Shown: piece by piece, positions 42,303 to 50,369 of the stretch
Numbering within the stretch: position 1 is the stretch's first letter
How the letters are laid out: each line of letters begins with the position of its first letter
From: CAYQJS01 sp964417895
GTDB lineage: Bacteria > Chloroflexota > UBA6077 > SHYK01
Assembly (NCBI GenBank): GCA_964417895.1
Contig: CAYQJS010000004.1
Span: 1 to 64,000 of the forward strand
Direction of reading: 5' to 3'
DNA length: 64,000 nt
The notes under the pieces: model-generated
Database searches by the model: none
What the model was told of the DNA's origin: nothing
Seen by the model: only the letters and a program-made list of their open reading frames with translations
Made by a program: the position numbers and the translations under genes

Positions 42303-42764
42303 GTGCACTTCGAGGGCCGCGATGCGATCGCCGCTCCGATCGGCCAGGTGTGGGCGTTCCTGGTGGACCCCAACCAGGTTGCTGCTTGCGCGCCGGGCTT
42401 TCAGCGCATGGAAGTGCTTGCAGACGACCACTTCAAGCCGGTACTGACCGTGGGCGTCGGGCCGGTCAAGGCAACGTTTACGCTGGACGTGACCCTCGCC
42501 GAGCAGCGCCCGCCACATCACGCCACGATTCGGGCTCGAGGCGTGGCGGCCGGAAGCGCGGTGGACGCGACCAGCAATATGGACCTTTCGGCCGATTCCC
42601 CGGACGCAACGACGTTGAGCTGGTCGGCCGACGTGCTGGTTTCCGGGACGCTCGCCAGCGTCGGGTCGCGGCTGATGGAGCGAACGGCCCAGATGATGAC
42701 CCAGCGCTTCTTCGACTGCATACAGCAGAAGCTGAGCGCTTCTGTCGCTGCAGCAGGCTCATAA
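42303..42764 (+). CDS. coxG: CoxG-like SRPBCC protein
   Basis: The 153-residue SRPBCC/Bet v1-fold protein opens MHFEGRDAIAAPIGQVWAFL with VDPNQVAACAPGFQRME, the CoxG signature. It continues with VKATFTLDVTLAEQRPPHHA and SGTLASVGSRLMERTAQMMT. CoxG anchors or recruits CO dehydrogenase to the membrane. GTG 42303 starts 2 nt after the coxL stop. It lacks the C-terminal hydrophobic tail present in some CoxG proteins, ending soon after QQKLSASVAAAGS. Confidence 0.9.
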   Translation: MHFEGRDAIAAPIGQVWAFLVDPNQVAACAPGFQRMEVLADDHFKPVLTVGVGPVKATFTLDVTLAEQRPPHHATIRARGVAAGSAVDATSNMDLSADSPDATTLSWSADVLVSGTLASVGSRLMERTAQMMTQRFFDCIQQKLSASVAAAGS

Positions 42765-42770
42765 CCGATC

Positions 42771-43718
42771 GTGGAGCCGGACGTTCTCGCCGAAGCCCAG
42801 CGCCTGCGGACCGCGCGCGTGCCCTTCGCGCTCGCGACCGTTATTGTCGCCGAGCTCCCGACATCCGGTACGGTCGGAGCGCGCGCCATCGTCACTCTCG
42901 ACGGCACAATGGCGGGCTGGGTCGGAGGAAGCTGCGCCCAGCCCGCCGTGCAGCGGGAGTGCCTGGAAGCGCTCGCCGATGGTGCGCCGCGGCTGCTGGT
43001 GCTCACCCCACACGCGCGGCAGGGCGAGCGACCCAAGCCTGGCGTGGTTGAGTTGCCGATGACGTGCGCCAGCCAGGGGGAGCTGCAGATCTTCATCGAG
43101 CCGTTCCTCCCCAATGTTCCGCTCGCGGTGATCGGCCGCTCGCCGGTGGCGCGAGCCCTCGTCAGGCTCGGCGCTCTCCTCGACTTCGACGTGTGCGCTT
43201 GCGACCCGGGGGCGGCGGGAGAAGACTTCCCAGATGCGGACCGGGTGGTCGACCGAGTCGAGACCCTTACCGACCAGCTAACGGAGCGCAGCCTCGTCAT
43301 CGTGGCCACGATCGGGAGCTATGATGAAGAGGCGCTCCTCGCAGTGCTCTCGACCCGCGCCGCCTACGTGGGCCTCGTAGCGAGCATCAAGCGGCTCGGG
43401 GCAGTTATCGACTACCTGCGCGGCCAGGGCGTTGCGGAAGCGGACCTGGCGCGCGTTCGGCGGCCTGAAGGCTTGCCGGCGAAGACCCTGCAGCCTGCGG
43501 AGATTGCGTTCAGCGTGATGGCCGAGCTGCTGCAAGTGCGGCGCGACCTCCTCGGCGTCGGGCCCGCTCGCCCGCGATTGGCGGCTACGGCCATCGACCC
43601 GATCTGCGGCATGGCCGTCGATATCGCCGCTGCCCGCTACACCAGCGAGCGGGATGGGATGACGTTCTACTTCTGCGCCGCCGGCTGTCGCGCCGAGTTC
43701 GAGGCGTCGCGGAGCTAG
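42771..43718 (+). CDS. XdhC/CoxF-type molybdoenzyme maturation protein with YHS domain
   Basis: The 315-residue protein has the XdhC N-terminal motif (VPFALATVIVAELPTSGTVG, GWVGGSCAQPAVQRE), a Rossmann-like centre (LAVIGRSPVARALVRLGALL) and AYVGLVASIKRLGAVIDYLR. It ends in a YHS domain: DPICGMAVDIAAARYTSERD then FYFCAAGC. XdhC/CoxF proteins bind the molybdenum cofactor and deliver it, sulfurated, to the large subunit; the YHS part may bind copper or another metal, fitting the Mo-Cu site. GTG 42771 follows coxG by 6 nt. The stop overlaps the convergent GNAT gene by 4 bp. Confidence 0.85.
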   Translation: MEPDVLAEAQRLRTARVPFALATVIVAELPTSGTVGARAIVTLDGTMAGWVGGSCAQPAVQRECLEALADGAPRLLVLTPHARQGERPKPGVVELPMTCASQGELQIFIEPFLPNVPLAVIGRSPVARALVRLGALLDFDVCACDPGAAGEDFPDADRVVDRVETLTDQLTERSLVIVATIGSYDEEALLAVLSTRAAYVGLVASIKRLGAVIDYLRGQGVAEADLARVRRPEGLPAKTLQPAEIAFSVMAELLQVRRDLLGVGPARPRLAATAIDPICGMAVDIAAARYTSERDGMTFYFCAAGCRAEFEASRS

Positions 43719-44308
43719 CCCTCCGCGTCGATCCGTTGCTCCAGCGAGGCTCGAACCTCGGGCCACTCCTCGCGGACGATCGAGTAGACGACCGAGTCTC
43801 GCAGCGTCCCATCTCCCCGAATGCGGTGGTTGCGGAGCGTCCCCTCGCAGCGCGCCCCGAGCTTGCGGATAGCCGCCTGCGAGTGCAGGTTGCGGGCGTC
43901 GGTCTTGAGGCAGACGCGGATCGCGCCCCACTCCTCGAACGCATGCCGTAGAAGCAGGTATTTCGCCTCAGGGTTGACGGCCGTGCCCCACACGTCGGGC
44001 GCGTACCAGGTCCAGCCGATCTCGACGCCCCGATGAGCCGCCTGCACGTCCATGTAGCGCGTGCTTCCGACGACGCGGTCGCTCTCGCGAACCACAACGG
44101 CGAATGTAAACTCGCGGCCCTCCGACGCGCGGCTGAGCGCGTCGGCGATCCAGCGGTCGATCGCCGCCCGCGTCATCAACACCGTCGGCACCCAGGTCCA
44201 GATCTCGGGTGCCTGCGCGGCCGCGAGCAGCGCATCGGCGTGGGATGCTGCAAGTGGCTCGAGCCGAATGGACTTGCCTTCGAGCATCACCGGTCCGAGG
44301 TCAGGCAT
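43715..44308 (-). CDS. GNAT acetyltransferase (RimJ/RimL-like)
   Basis: The 197-residue N-acetyltransferase has IRLEPLAASHADALLAAAQA, VVGSTRYMDVQAAHRGVEIG and AVNPEAKYLLLRHAFEEWGA, followed by ARNLHSQAAIRKLGARCEGT, the GNAT acetyl-CoA-binding order typical of RimJ/RimL-type enzymes. ATG 44308 with AGAAGGAGACGCGG upstream is chosen; the frame to 44521 runs through the 14-bp tandem repeat and is rejected. It is tail-to-tail with the CO dehydrogenase operon. The target amine is unknown. Confidence 0.9.
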   Translation of the reverse strand: MPDLGPVMLEGKSIRLEPLAASHADALLAAAQAPEIWTWVPTVLMTRAAIDRWIADALSRASEGREFTFAVVVRESDRVVGSTRYMDVQAAHRGVEIGWTWYAPDVWGTAVNPEAKYLLLRHAFEEWGAIRVCLKTDARNLHSQAAIRKLGARCEGTLRNHRIRGDGTLRDSVVYSIVREEWPEVRASLEQRIDAEG

Positions 44309-44372
44309 CCCGCGTCTCCTTCTCTGGCGCACGGGTATTATTGCCCAGCCGCGGCGCCGTCCCGATCCTTCC

Positions 44373-44428
44373 AAGTGACTCGGGCCAAGTGACTCGGGCC
44401 AAGTGACTCGGGCCAAGTGACTCGGGCC
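44373..44428. repeat. Four tandem copies of a 14-bp unit
   Basis: AAGTGACTCGGGCC is repeated exactly four times (44373-44428), followed by a partial degenerate unit. It lies between the divergent GNAT and SDR genes, upstream of both, so the number of copies could change promoter spacing. The unit contains GTGACTC, a half-palindromic string that a regulator could bind. Confidence 0.85.
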
Positions 44429-44471
44429 AAAGAGACTCCGGGACAGCATCTCCTTCTGCTGGAGGTCCTTC

Positions 44472-45233
44472 ATGCTTCTGGAAGACAAGGTCGTCATCGT
44501 CACCGGTGGGGGGCACGGCATCGGTCGCGCCTATTGCCGGGGTATCGCTCACGAGGGCGGCAAGGTCGTGGTGGCCGACATCGACGCCGCCGCGGCGGAC
44601 GCCGTAGCGGAGGAGATCTCCGGCGATGGGGGGCAGGCGCTCGCCGTGCGGACCGACGTGGCCGGCCTCGCCAGCTCTCAAGACATGACGAAGCAGGCGC
44701 TCGACCGGTTCGGGCAGATCGATGGCCTCATCAACAACGCTGCGATCTTCGCCACCATCCCCATCTCGCGCGTTGGCTTCCAGGAGATCAGCGAAGAGGA
44801 ATGGGACCGCGTCATGGAGGTGAACGTCAAGGGCGTCTGGCTGTGCAGCCGCGCCGTCGCCCCTGCCATGCAAGAACGCCAGTGCGGCAGCATCGTCAAC
44901 ATCGCCTCGGGCACCGTGCTCAACGGCAGCGTCGGTCGCATCCACTACGTCGCGTCGAAGGCGGCGGTGGTCGGCTTCAGCCGCGTGCTGGCGCGCGAGC
45001 TGGGGCCCTCCAACGTTCGGGTGAACACGATCGCTCCAGGCTCGACCTTGAGCGAGGACAACCCGCCGGAGGAAATCCTCCAGCTGCGGCAGGCGAACGT
45101 TGGCAACCGCGCCTTGAAGCGCGTCGAGCGGCCCGACGACCTGGTGGGGACGGCGCTTTACCTCCTCTCGGATCTCAGCGCCTTCGTAACCGGCCAGATG
45201 ATCGTCGTCGGCGGCGGCGACGTCATGTACTAG
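44472..45233 (+). CDS. SDR family oxidoreductase
   Basis: The 253-residue classical SDR has VVIVTGGGHGIGRAYCRGIA (nucleotide loop), NNAAIF, and Ser in NIASGT. Tyr and Lys lie in IHYVASKAAVVGFSRVLARE, and the end MIVVGGGDVMY is normal. ATG 44472 follows CTGGAGGTCCTTC. Its last 65 bases are duplicated at 52742-52806 together with the adjacent methyltransferase, showing that the duplication began inside this gene. Confidence 0.95.
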   Translation: MLLEDKVVIVTGGGHGIGRAYCRGIAHEGGKVVVADIDAAAADAVAEEISGDGGQALAVRTDVAGLASSQDMTKQALDRFGQIDGLINNAAIFATIPISRVGFQEISEEEWDRVMEVNVKGVWLCSRAVAPAMQERQCGSIVNIASGTVLNGSVGRIHYVASKAAVVGFSRVLARELGPSNVRVNTIAPGSTLSEDNPPEEILQLRQANVGNRALKRVERPDDLVGTALYLLSDLSAFVTGQMIVVGGGDVMY

Positions 45234-45250
45234 AAGCGAGTCCGAGAACC

Positions 45251-45348
45251 GTCATCCTGAGGCCGCAGGCCGAAGGATCTTAGTGCGAGTAGCGTTTGTG
45301 CGTGGGAGTTTACGTTCGTGACAGATCGTTCGCTTCGCTCAGGATGAC
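45251..45348. repeat. Inverted-repeat element (GTCATCCTGAG...CTCAGGATGAC), copy 1
   Basis: Left arm GTCATCCTGAGG...CGAAGGATCT and right arm AGATCGTTCGCTTCGCTCAG, ending in GATGAC, are complementary over about 28 bp around a 40-nt centre. This TCATCCTGAGCGAAGCGAAGGATCT-type sequence is a common small intergenic repeat in several phyla. It lies between the SDR and the methyltransferase, and the second copy sits in the same place in the duplicated block. Confidence 0.8.
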
Positions 45349-45370
45349 AGATAGTTGGCGGAGTGAAGGG

Positions 45371-46180
45371 ATGACCAGCAGCGAACGTGAAGTGCCGGCG
45401 CCGGGCTCGCGCGTCGCCTGGGACGCAACCGCCTATGACACCAGGCACGCGTACGTGGCCCGCTACGGCGCGGACCTGGTGGACACCCTGGCGCCACTGT
45501 GGCGAGAGCGCGTGCTCGACCTCGGCTGCGGCACCGGCCATCTGACCGCGCGCATCGCGGCCCGCGGGGCGGAGGTTATCGGCATCGATTCCTCCCCCAG
45601 CATGATCGAGCGAGCGAAGAGCAACTACCCGGGTCTCGACTTCCGGGTGTCAGACGCGACTGATTTCGAGCTCGCCGAGCCCGTCGACGCGGTGTTCTCC
45701 AACGCCGTCCTCCACTGGGTGACCGTGTCAGCCCAGGACTCCGTCGCCGCGTGCGTTCGGCGTGCGCTCCGACCCGGCGGCCGATTCGTCGCGGAGCTGG
45801 GCGGCAAAGGCAACGTCGGCACCATCGCTGCCGCGCTCCGTGCGGCCCTGGAGACCGTCCGCCGCCATCCCACAAGCTCGGATCTCGATCCCTGGTACTT
45901 CCCGACCATCGGTGAGTACGCCAACGTGCTGGAGCGTCAGGGCCTGGCGGTGGTGCACGCCGAGCTTTTCGACCGGCTCACCACGCTCGAAAACGGCGAG
46001 GAGGGCATGCGCGAGTGGATCGAGATGTTCGCCGCCGATTGGCTTGCGCTCGTGCCCCGCGGCAGGAGGAGCGCTGTGATCGCGGAGGCGGAGCGCCGCA
46101 TGCGCGACGCCCTGTACCACGACGGCCACTGGACAGCGGACTATCGGCGCCTCAGGATCATGGCCTTCCGCGAGTCATGA
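45371..46180 (+). CDS. Class I SAM-dependent methyltransferase, copy 1
   Basis: The 269-residue methyltransferase has VLDLGCGTGHLTARIAARGA and EVIGIDSSPSMIERAKSNYP, the SAM-binding motifs I and post-I. VDAVFSNAVLHWV and RPGGRFVAELGGKGN follow, as in the trans-aconitate/biotin-type (Tam/BioC-like) small-molecule methyltransferases. ATG 45371 follows GTGAAGGG; the longer frame from 45296 crosses the inverted-repeat element and is rejected. A near-identical protein is at 52943. The substrate is unknown, perhaps a carboxylate. Confidence 0.92.
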   Translation: MTSSEREVPAPGSRVAWDATAYDTRHAYVARYGADLVDTLAPLWRERVLDLGCGTGHLTARIAARGAEVIGIDSSPSMIERAKSNYPGLDFRVSDATDFELAEPVDAVFSNAVLHWVTVSAQDSVAACVRRALRPGGRFVAELGGKGNVGTIAAALRAALETVRRHPTSSDLDPWYFPTIGEYANVLERQGLAVVHAELFDRLTTLENGEEGMREWIEMFAADWLALVPRGRRSAVIAEAERRMRDALYHDGHWTADYRRLRIMAFRES

Positions 46181-46499
46181 GCTATTCCAAGATCGTGAGC
46201 GGACGAGCGTGTAGCTCGGAGTAGAATCGCCGCCGGCGCGTCAATTGGAAACTCAGCGTGGTTGTCAGCGACTGCTCGGCCCGCTTGAGGCTACGCTGGC
46301 GGGAGGGTGGAATGGCGACCAGCCGAGGCAGCATGCTTGCAGTTCTCACCGGCGCAAGCGACAGCCACTTTCGATTCGCGGCGCTGGCAATTTGCGCCGA
46401 GCTGCCTTCATCGGGCTTCCGATCTGGCAGAGGGCATAGGGCGGAAATGAAGATCCTGGTGGCTTCCCCTCCGAGCGGCCACCCGTTTTGAGCACCGCG
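46181..46499. other. Intergenic region, no gene supported
   Basis: This gap of about 320 bp lies between the methyltransferase and the convergent hydrolase. An ORF ends with MKILVASPPSGHPF, reminiscent of a glycosyltransferase N-terminus, but stops after 14 residues. At most it is a tiny gene relic. Confidence 0.45.
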
Positions 46500-47294
46500 T
46501 CACTGCGCCTGCAAGAAACGCACGACCGCCGTCGTGAACAGCTCCGGCGCGGTCACGATGGCGAGGTGTCCCTGCTCGGGGAGGACGGTGACCCGCGCGT
46601 CAGGCAGGACGGCCCGGGCCAGCTCGGTGCCCTGATGCGCCCACGTGGGACTCTCGCTCCCGAGCACGAGCAGGACGGGCGCCGTGACAGAGCGGAACCG
46701 CTCCGGGTCGGGGCGGTACCCCTCCTCGGCGCGTAGCTCCCGCGCGACGGTGTCGGCGGCGGCGACGCGCATCGGCCAGGTGGGCGCGGCTCTGAATTGC
46801 TCCAACTCTTCCTCGCTCACCTCGAGCACGTCGCGGAAGAAGATGGTCATGGCCTGATCGCGCTCGCCACGGCGGATCAACTCCTCCATGCGCTCGGTGG
46901 AGCTGGTGGGCACGCTGGGGATGCCGGGAGCCGGCTCGTACAGGACGAGCTTGCGGAGGTTGCGCGCGAGCGGGACTGCACCGAGCGCGCAGGTGGCGCC
47001 GAAGGAGTGCCCGAGCAAGTTGGCGGGCTCGCCGAGCGAGTCGACGAGAGCCGCGAGATCCTCGAACTCGCGCTCGATGGCGTACTCGGGCGTGTCGCCG
47101 CTCTCGCCTCGGCCGCGCCGATCGATGGCGTATACGGTGAAGTGCTCCTCCAGAAGCGGCTGGACGAAGCGGAAGCTGAGATAGTTGCCGGTGGTGCCGT
47201 GGACAAGCACCAGCGGAGGCCCGGCGCCGCCGCGCCAGAAGGCGATCGGGGTACCGTCCGTGGAGAGCACGCGCCGGACTTCTCTAGCCTGCAT
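46500..47294 (-). CDS. Alpha/beta hydrolase
   Basis: The 264-residue hydrolase has PPLVLVHGTTGNYLSFRFVQ (oxyanion His-Gly), YAIDRRGRGESGDTPEY, then LLGHSFGATCALGA with the nucleophile Ser. APVLLVLGSESPTW provides the acid region, and LPEQGHLAIVTAPELFTTAV the catalytic His. It fits the haloperoxidase/esterase branch. ATG 47294 with CGGGAGGCGGGT upstream is preferred to 47366. It stands alone. Confidence 0.92.
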   Translation of the reverse strand: MQAREVRRVLSTDGTPIAFWRGGAGPPLVLVHGTTGNYLSFRFVQPLLEEHFTVYAIDRRGRGESGDTPEYAIEREFEDLAALVDSLGEPANLLGHSFGATCALGAVPLARNLRKLVLYEPAPGIPSVPTSSTERMEELIRRGERDQAMTIFFRDVLEVSEEELEQFRAAPTWPMRVAAADTVARELRAEEGYRPDPERFRSVTAPVLLVLGSESPTWAHQGTELARAVLPDARVTVLPEQGHLAIVTAPELFTTAVVRFLQAQ

Positions 47295-47681
47295 ACCCGC
47301 CTCCCGCAGCGCACCCCCAGGGCCCATCCCGCGAAGACTGCGGGTGGCCGTTGAAATGAAGCGCACGCCACTCGATCCTCTTGAGTCTGGCGGCCCCGAT
47401 CATAGCGCCGTGTTCGAACCCGTGATCCGTCGCCGATCAGGCCGCCTTCCGCGTGGGGCGATACGGCCCCCTTTCCCCTGTTCTTCCGAGTCACGGTCAC
47501 TATCGCGGGATCGTGAACCTTCAGAGTCCGAGCATGCGGGCGACGCAGGTCTTGCCGATCCTGCGTTGGTGGCTCGCTTCCAAGGTGGCCGCTGAGTAGG
47601 TTAAGGCCAAGCGAATGGGCCGCTACGAAGGAATGGCGCCCATCTGTTGGAGCATCGACATGGTCGACCTGTGCCCAGTGT
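47295..47681. other. Intergenic region, no gene supported
   Basis: This stretch of about 390 bp lies upstream of the hydrolase. Reading frames here look like chance. I see no RNA gene or strong hairpin. It contains lower-G+C patches that could hold the hydrolase promoter. Confidence 0.4.
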
Positions 47682-47939
47682 TCAACCATCTTCATGTCGA
47701 CGTCGGCCGGCCCGACCAAGCTCGCGCCCGAGCCAGAACGACCACAGCGGCGCCAGCACAACACCCCCAAGCAGGATCACCAGCCGGTAGACGAGGAACG
47801 CGCCCGGCACGCTCGCCAGCCCGCCCACCAACTGCGCAAGCAGCGCGAGCCAGTAAACAAGGGCGACCACAAGGGCGAGGCGACCGAGGGCACGGGGCAG
47901 AACGCCCCGCTCCTGCACCAACTGACTGACGCGATACAT
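47682..47939 (-). CDS. Small multi-pass membrane protein
   Basis: The 85-residue protein has two or three membrane helices (LGRLALVVALVYWLALLAQL; FLVYRLVILLGGVVLAPLWS) and ends in a basic tail. The same frame continues upstream of ATG 47939 as protein-like hydrophobic sequence (CWPTAFLLFFLLVGLA) for about 27 codons to a stop, but no start codon is present. The natural N-terminus may thus have been lost, or a rare start is used. The family was not recognised. Confidence 0.5.
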   Translation of the reverse strand: MYRVSQLVQERGVLPRALGRLALVVALVYWLALLAQLVGGLASVPGAFLVYRLVILLGGVVLAPLWSFWLGRELGRAGRRRHEDG

Positions 47940-48247
47940 GGCTAGGCCGACCAGGAGGAAGAACAGCAGAAAAGCCGTCGGCCAGCAGGGTGGCTGATTC
48001 TTTGTCTCGGCCTCTACTGCCTAGCCGGCTACCCGCGCCGTAGCCGGCGGAGGCCGACCCACGACAGGTGGCCCCGCGTTCCGCCTGGGTTCGGGTCGGC
48101 ATTGGAGTAAGATGGCCGTTTACACGCGACTGGCCGAGTTAATGCCATCACCGACGCTAGGCACTTTCGAATGACGGACGTGCTGATGACCGGGTAGCGG
48201 GCCTGCAAGGCTCTCCCGGCAAAGTGGACTGACGAGGAATCCAGCCG
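47940..48247. other. Intergenic region, no further gene supported
   Basis: This 308 bp lies between the divergent small membrane-protein gene and the secreted protein. The first 80 bp encode the likely lost N-terminal helix of the former. The palindrome TAGCCGGCTACCCGCGCCGTAGCCGGCG near 48021-48048 can form a hairpin (TAGCCGGC repeated in inverted form). Confidence 0.45.
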
Positions 48248-49117
48248 ATGAGCAGCAATCGGAACTGGCAAGCGTGCAGGTGCGCGGTCTTAGGGATCCG
48301 CACGGTCCTACTGCTGGTCGCCGGGGCGATCCTTGTCCTACCCCGGGCTCACGCCGCCAGTCCGCGAGGTCAAATCCCTCCGACGACCATCTCGGTCACC
48401 GTCGATCGGGGGCCGCAGAGCTCCTACTTCGTAGGCGACTCCATCACTATCTGCGTCAACGCCGACACGCGGGTGGGGCCTGGTGTCGCCGACTACTCCC
48501 CCCTCGTTCGGATCACTGACGTATTGCCCAACGGGTCCAGCTCGGTTGTCTTCGAGGGGCAGGTGGCCGGCCAGCGCTGTACCCAAGCTGTTGTCACCCC
48601 ACCGCTGGGGGCCGAGACGATCCGCGCAGACTACCTCGTCATCGGCATCACCGGCCAACCTCAGATCGTCAACACCGCCCGGGTGAGTTTCCAGGTCCGG
48701 GACCGCCCGTTGGCGACTCCACCACCGCCTCCTCCGCCACTGACGGCGACGCCTCTCCCGACCGCCACTCCAAGCCCCGAGCCGACTCTACCAGCGAGCG
48801 AGCCCGTAGCTTCCGCTCCCAGCCCCTTCTCATTGGTGCACATGGCGGCCTGCGACGAGTCGGGCTCAGTTACCGTGGAGCTTGGATGGCCTGAGGCCAT
48901 CCGCGTCCAGGTCTATAGCATTTACCGCGACGGGGAGTTCATCGGGTCCGAAGGGCCCGGAACCCTCTGGTTCATCGACCCGCTGGCGCCAAATTCCGCG
49001 ACGGTCCTCTACGAGGTGGTCGCCAGCGACGTGGTCGGGGCCCAGGTGGCGGAGCCGAATCTGCTTCTAGTTGAAACCCCCAACTGCCCTTTCGCCGATG
49101 GAGATGGCCTGAACTGA
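48248..49117 (+). CDS. Secreted two-domain protein with Pro-rich linker
   Basis: The 289-residue exported protein has a signal segment (about 15-37: TVLLLVAGAILVLPRAHAAS). A first beta-rich domain follows (about 45-150, with SSYFVGDSITICVNADTRVG), then a Pro/Thr linker (PPPPPPPLTATPLPTATPSP), then a fibronectin-III-like module (about 190-280, with VYSIYRDGEFIGSEGPGTLW). Two Cys pairs may form disulphides. It is probably a surface or extracellular structural or binding protein. ATG 48248 follows GACGAGGAATCCAGCCG. Confidence 0.65.
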   Translation: MSSNRNWQACRCAVLGIRTVLLLVAGAILVLPRAHAASPRGQIPPTTISVTVDRGPQSSYFVGDSITICVNADTRVGPGVADYSPLVRITDVLPNGSSSVVFEGQVAGQRCTQAVVTPPLGAETIRADYLVIGITGQPQIVNTARVSFQVRDRPLATPPPPPPPLTATPLPTATPSPEPTLPASEPVASAPSPFSLVHMAACDESGSVTVELGWPEAIRVQVYSIYRDGEFIGSEGPGTLWFIDPLAPNSATVLYEVVASDVVGAQVAEPNLLLVETPNCPFADGDGLN

Positions 49118-49196
49118 CTGAGTGATCGAACGGGCCGAGGTGGACTTCTCGCTCCGGCGAGCCGCGGCACCCGTCCCCACTCGATTCGTCCTCCCC

Positions 49197-49529
49197 TCAG
49201 CTCGACGCCTTCAGGAAGGCGCGCCACCGATCCTCGTTCCATCCCACCGCCACCTCATTACCGACTCGGACGAGTGGGGTGACGAGCCATGTCGGATTCC
49301 GGTCGAGCATAGGGAGGACGTGGCTTTCGGAGAGCGTCGCCCCTTGCGCGGGCTTGATGTTGAGCAAGGCTCCCCACCCATGCTTTTGACCGAAGCGTCG
49401 AAGCTCCCCGGCGGCAGCAGGTCGCTGGTCCAGATCTACAAAATGCACCTTGATCCTGCGCTCCTTGAAGAACCGCAAGGCCTTCTTGGTTTCGTTGGAG
49501 TCCTTGGTCCCGAATACCTGCGCTTTCAT
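49197..49529 (-). CDS. ArsC/Spx-family thioredoxin-fold protein lacking the catalytic Cys
   Basis: The 110-residue protein matches the arsenate-reductase/Spx/MgsR family: VFGTKDSNETKKALRFFKER, VHFVDLDQRP, and WLVTPLVRVGNEVAVGWNED, corresponding to the family's ...LRxPxVxxGxxxxVGxxE region. Where ArsC has a catalytic Cys (NCDTCRKA) this has DSNETKKA with Ser, and no Cys is present anywhere. It therefore cannot act by the usual thiol chemistry and may be a regulatory or binding variant. Cys-less members with this pattern are common in related genomes. Confidence 0.85.
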   Translation of the reverse strand: MKAQVFGTKDSNETKKALRFFKERRIKVHFVDLDQRPAAAGELRRFGQKHGWGALLNIKPAQGATLSESHVLPMLDRNPTWLVTPLVRVGNEVAVGWNEDRWRAFLKASS

Positions 49530-49929
49530 CTACCCCTGCCACGCTCCTATGGCCATGAGCCCTCACCGAATTGTGGCAGATCGATGGGAAACGCGAGCAG
49601 TCACTATCACTTGTTGGTGTCTGGAGCGAGGGGAGCCAACTAGAAAGTGCGTTATGACGAAACCGTCCTTGGGGGCGGGAAAGTCATCGGAGTTCATGCG
49701 CATCCTCCGCTCATTCGGTAAAGAGACCAGCCATGCTCCAACGTTGGTACCTTACCGCGCTCGACGACCCCAATGCCGTCCTCGCCTCGACAGAGACTGG
49801 AGTCGACCTCATGCGAAGTTCCGGAACCGAACAGGACGGGAGAATAGCAACTGACTCGGCGCGGTGGAGCGGATTGTGTTATATGCTCGGTTGATTGGTG
49901 TGGGGCCCTCTGCGCTTTAGACTGAGCGC
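49530..49929. other. Intergenic region of about 400 bp, coding uncertain
   Basis: Several reading frames exist on the plus strand, including one from ATG 49734 (MLQRWYLTALDDPNAVLAST...), but none has a convincing ribosome site or family resemblance. The left part is the upstream region of the ArsC-like gene and the right part that of the small membrane protein. Confidence 0.35.
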
Positions 49930-50154
49930 GTGGACGTCCTCACCATTTTCGGCACCGCGAGCGTCGGAACTATGCTTCTCTGTTACGCGCTGGAGGAGCG
50001 ATCTCGCTTATTCGTGTTGGTGTTCGGAGCCGCGTGTTGGGCGTCGGCTCTATACGCGTCGCTCGCGGGAACGTGGCCATTCGCCGTTATCGAAGTTATT
50101 TGGGGCATCATTGCAATCCGCCGCTTCATCGCTCGGACTCGGTCCGCACACTAG
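49930..50154 (+). CDS. Small CBU_0592-like membrane protein
   Basis: The 74-residue protein has three hydrophobic segments (LTIFGTASVGTMLLCYALEE; LFVLVFGAACWASALYASLA; FAVIEVIWGIIAIRRFI). This pattern, particularly AVIEVIWGIIAIRRF, is shared by the small CBU_0592-like integral membrane family. GTG 49930 is used. The function is unknown. Confidence 0.7.
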   Translation: MDVLTIFGTASVGTMLLCYALEERSRLFVLVFGAACWASALYASLAGTWPFAVIEVIWGIIAIRRFIARTRSAH

Positions 50155-50369
50155 GAGCGGTTCGTGTGTGGTACGCTCGGCTAGTGCGGCTGGGCACGGT
50201 GTGGTCTGGTGAGGCCGGGTCGGGCCAGGCCTGGTGTAGCACCCTAATGATTCTTATCGGATTCTTACGGCACGCATCGTCATGGATTGACGTCATGGGC
50301 TCTTACAATGCAGCCCGACGTGCGATCCCGTCGCGCTACGGCACACACGCCGCAAGAGGGAGGGTACCC

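Noticed and set aside
46258..46491. ORF ending MKILVASPPSGHPF as a glycosyltransferase
   Set aside because: Only 14 residues resemble the family before a stop; too short to support even a fragment call.
49450..49854. 134-residue plus-strand ORF as a gene
   Set aside because: It starts within the antisense of the ArsC-like gene, has no ribosome site and shows no protein-like pattern.
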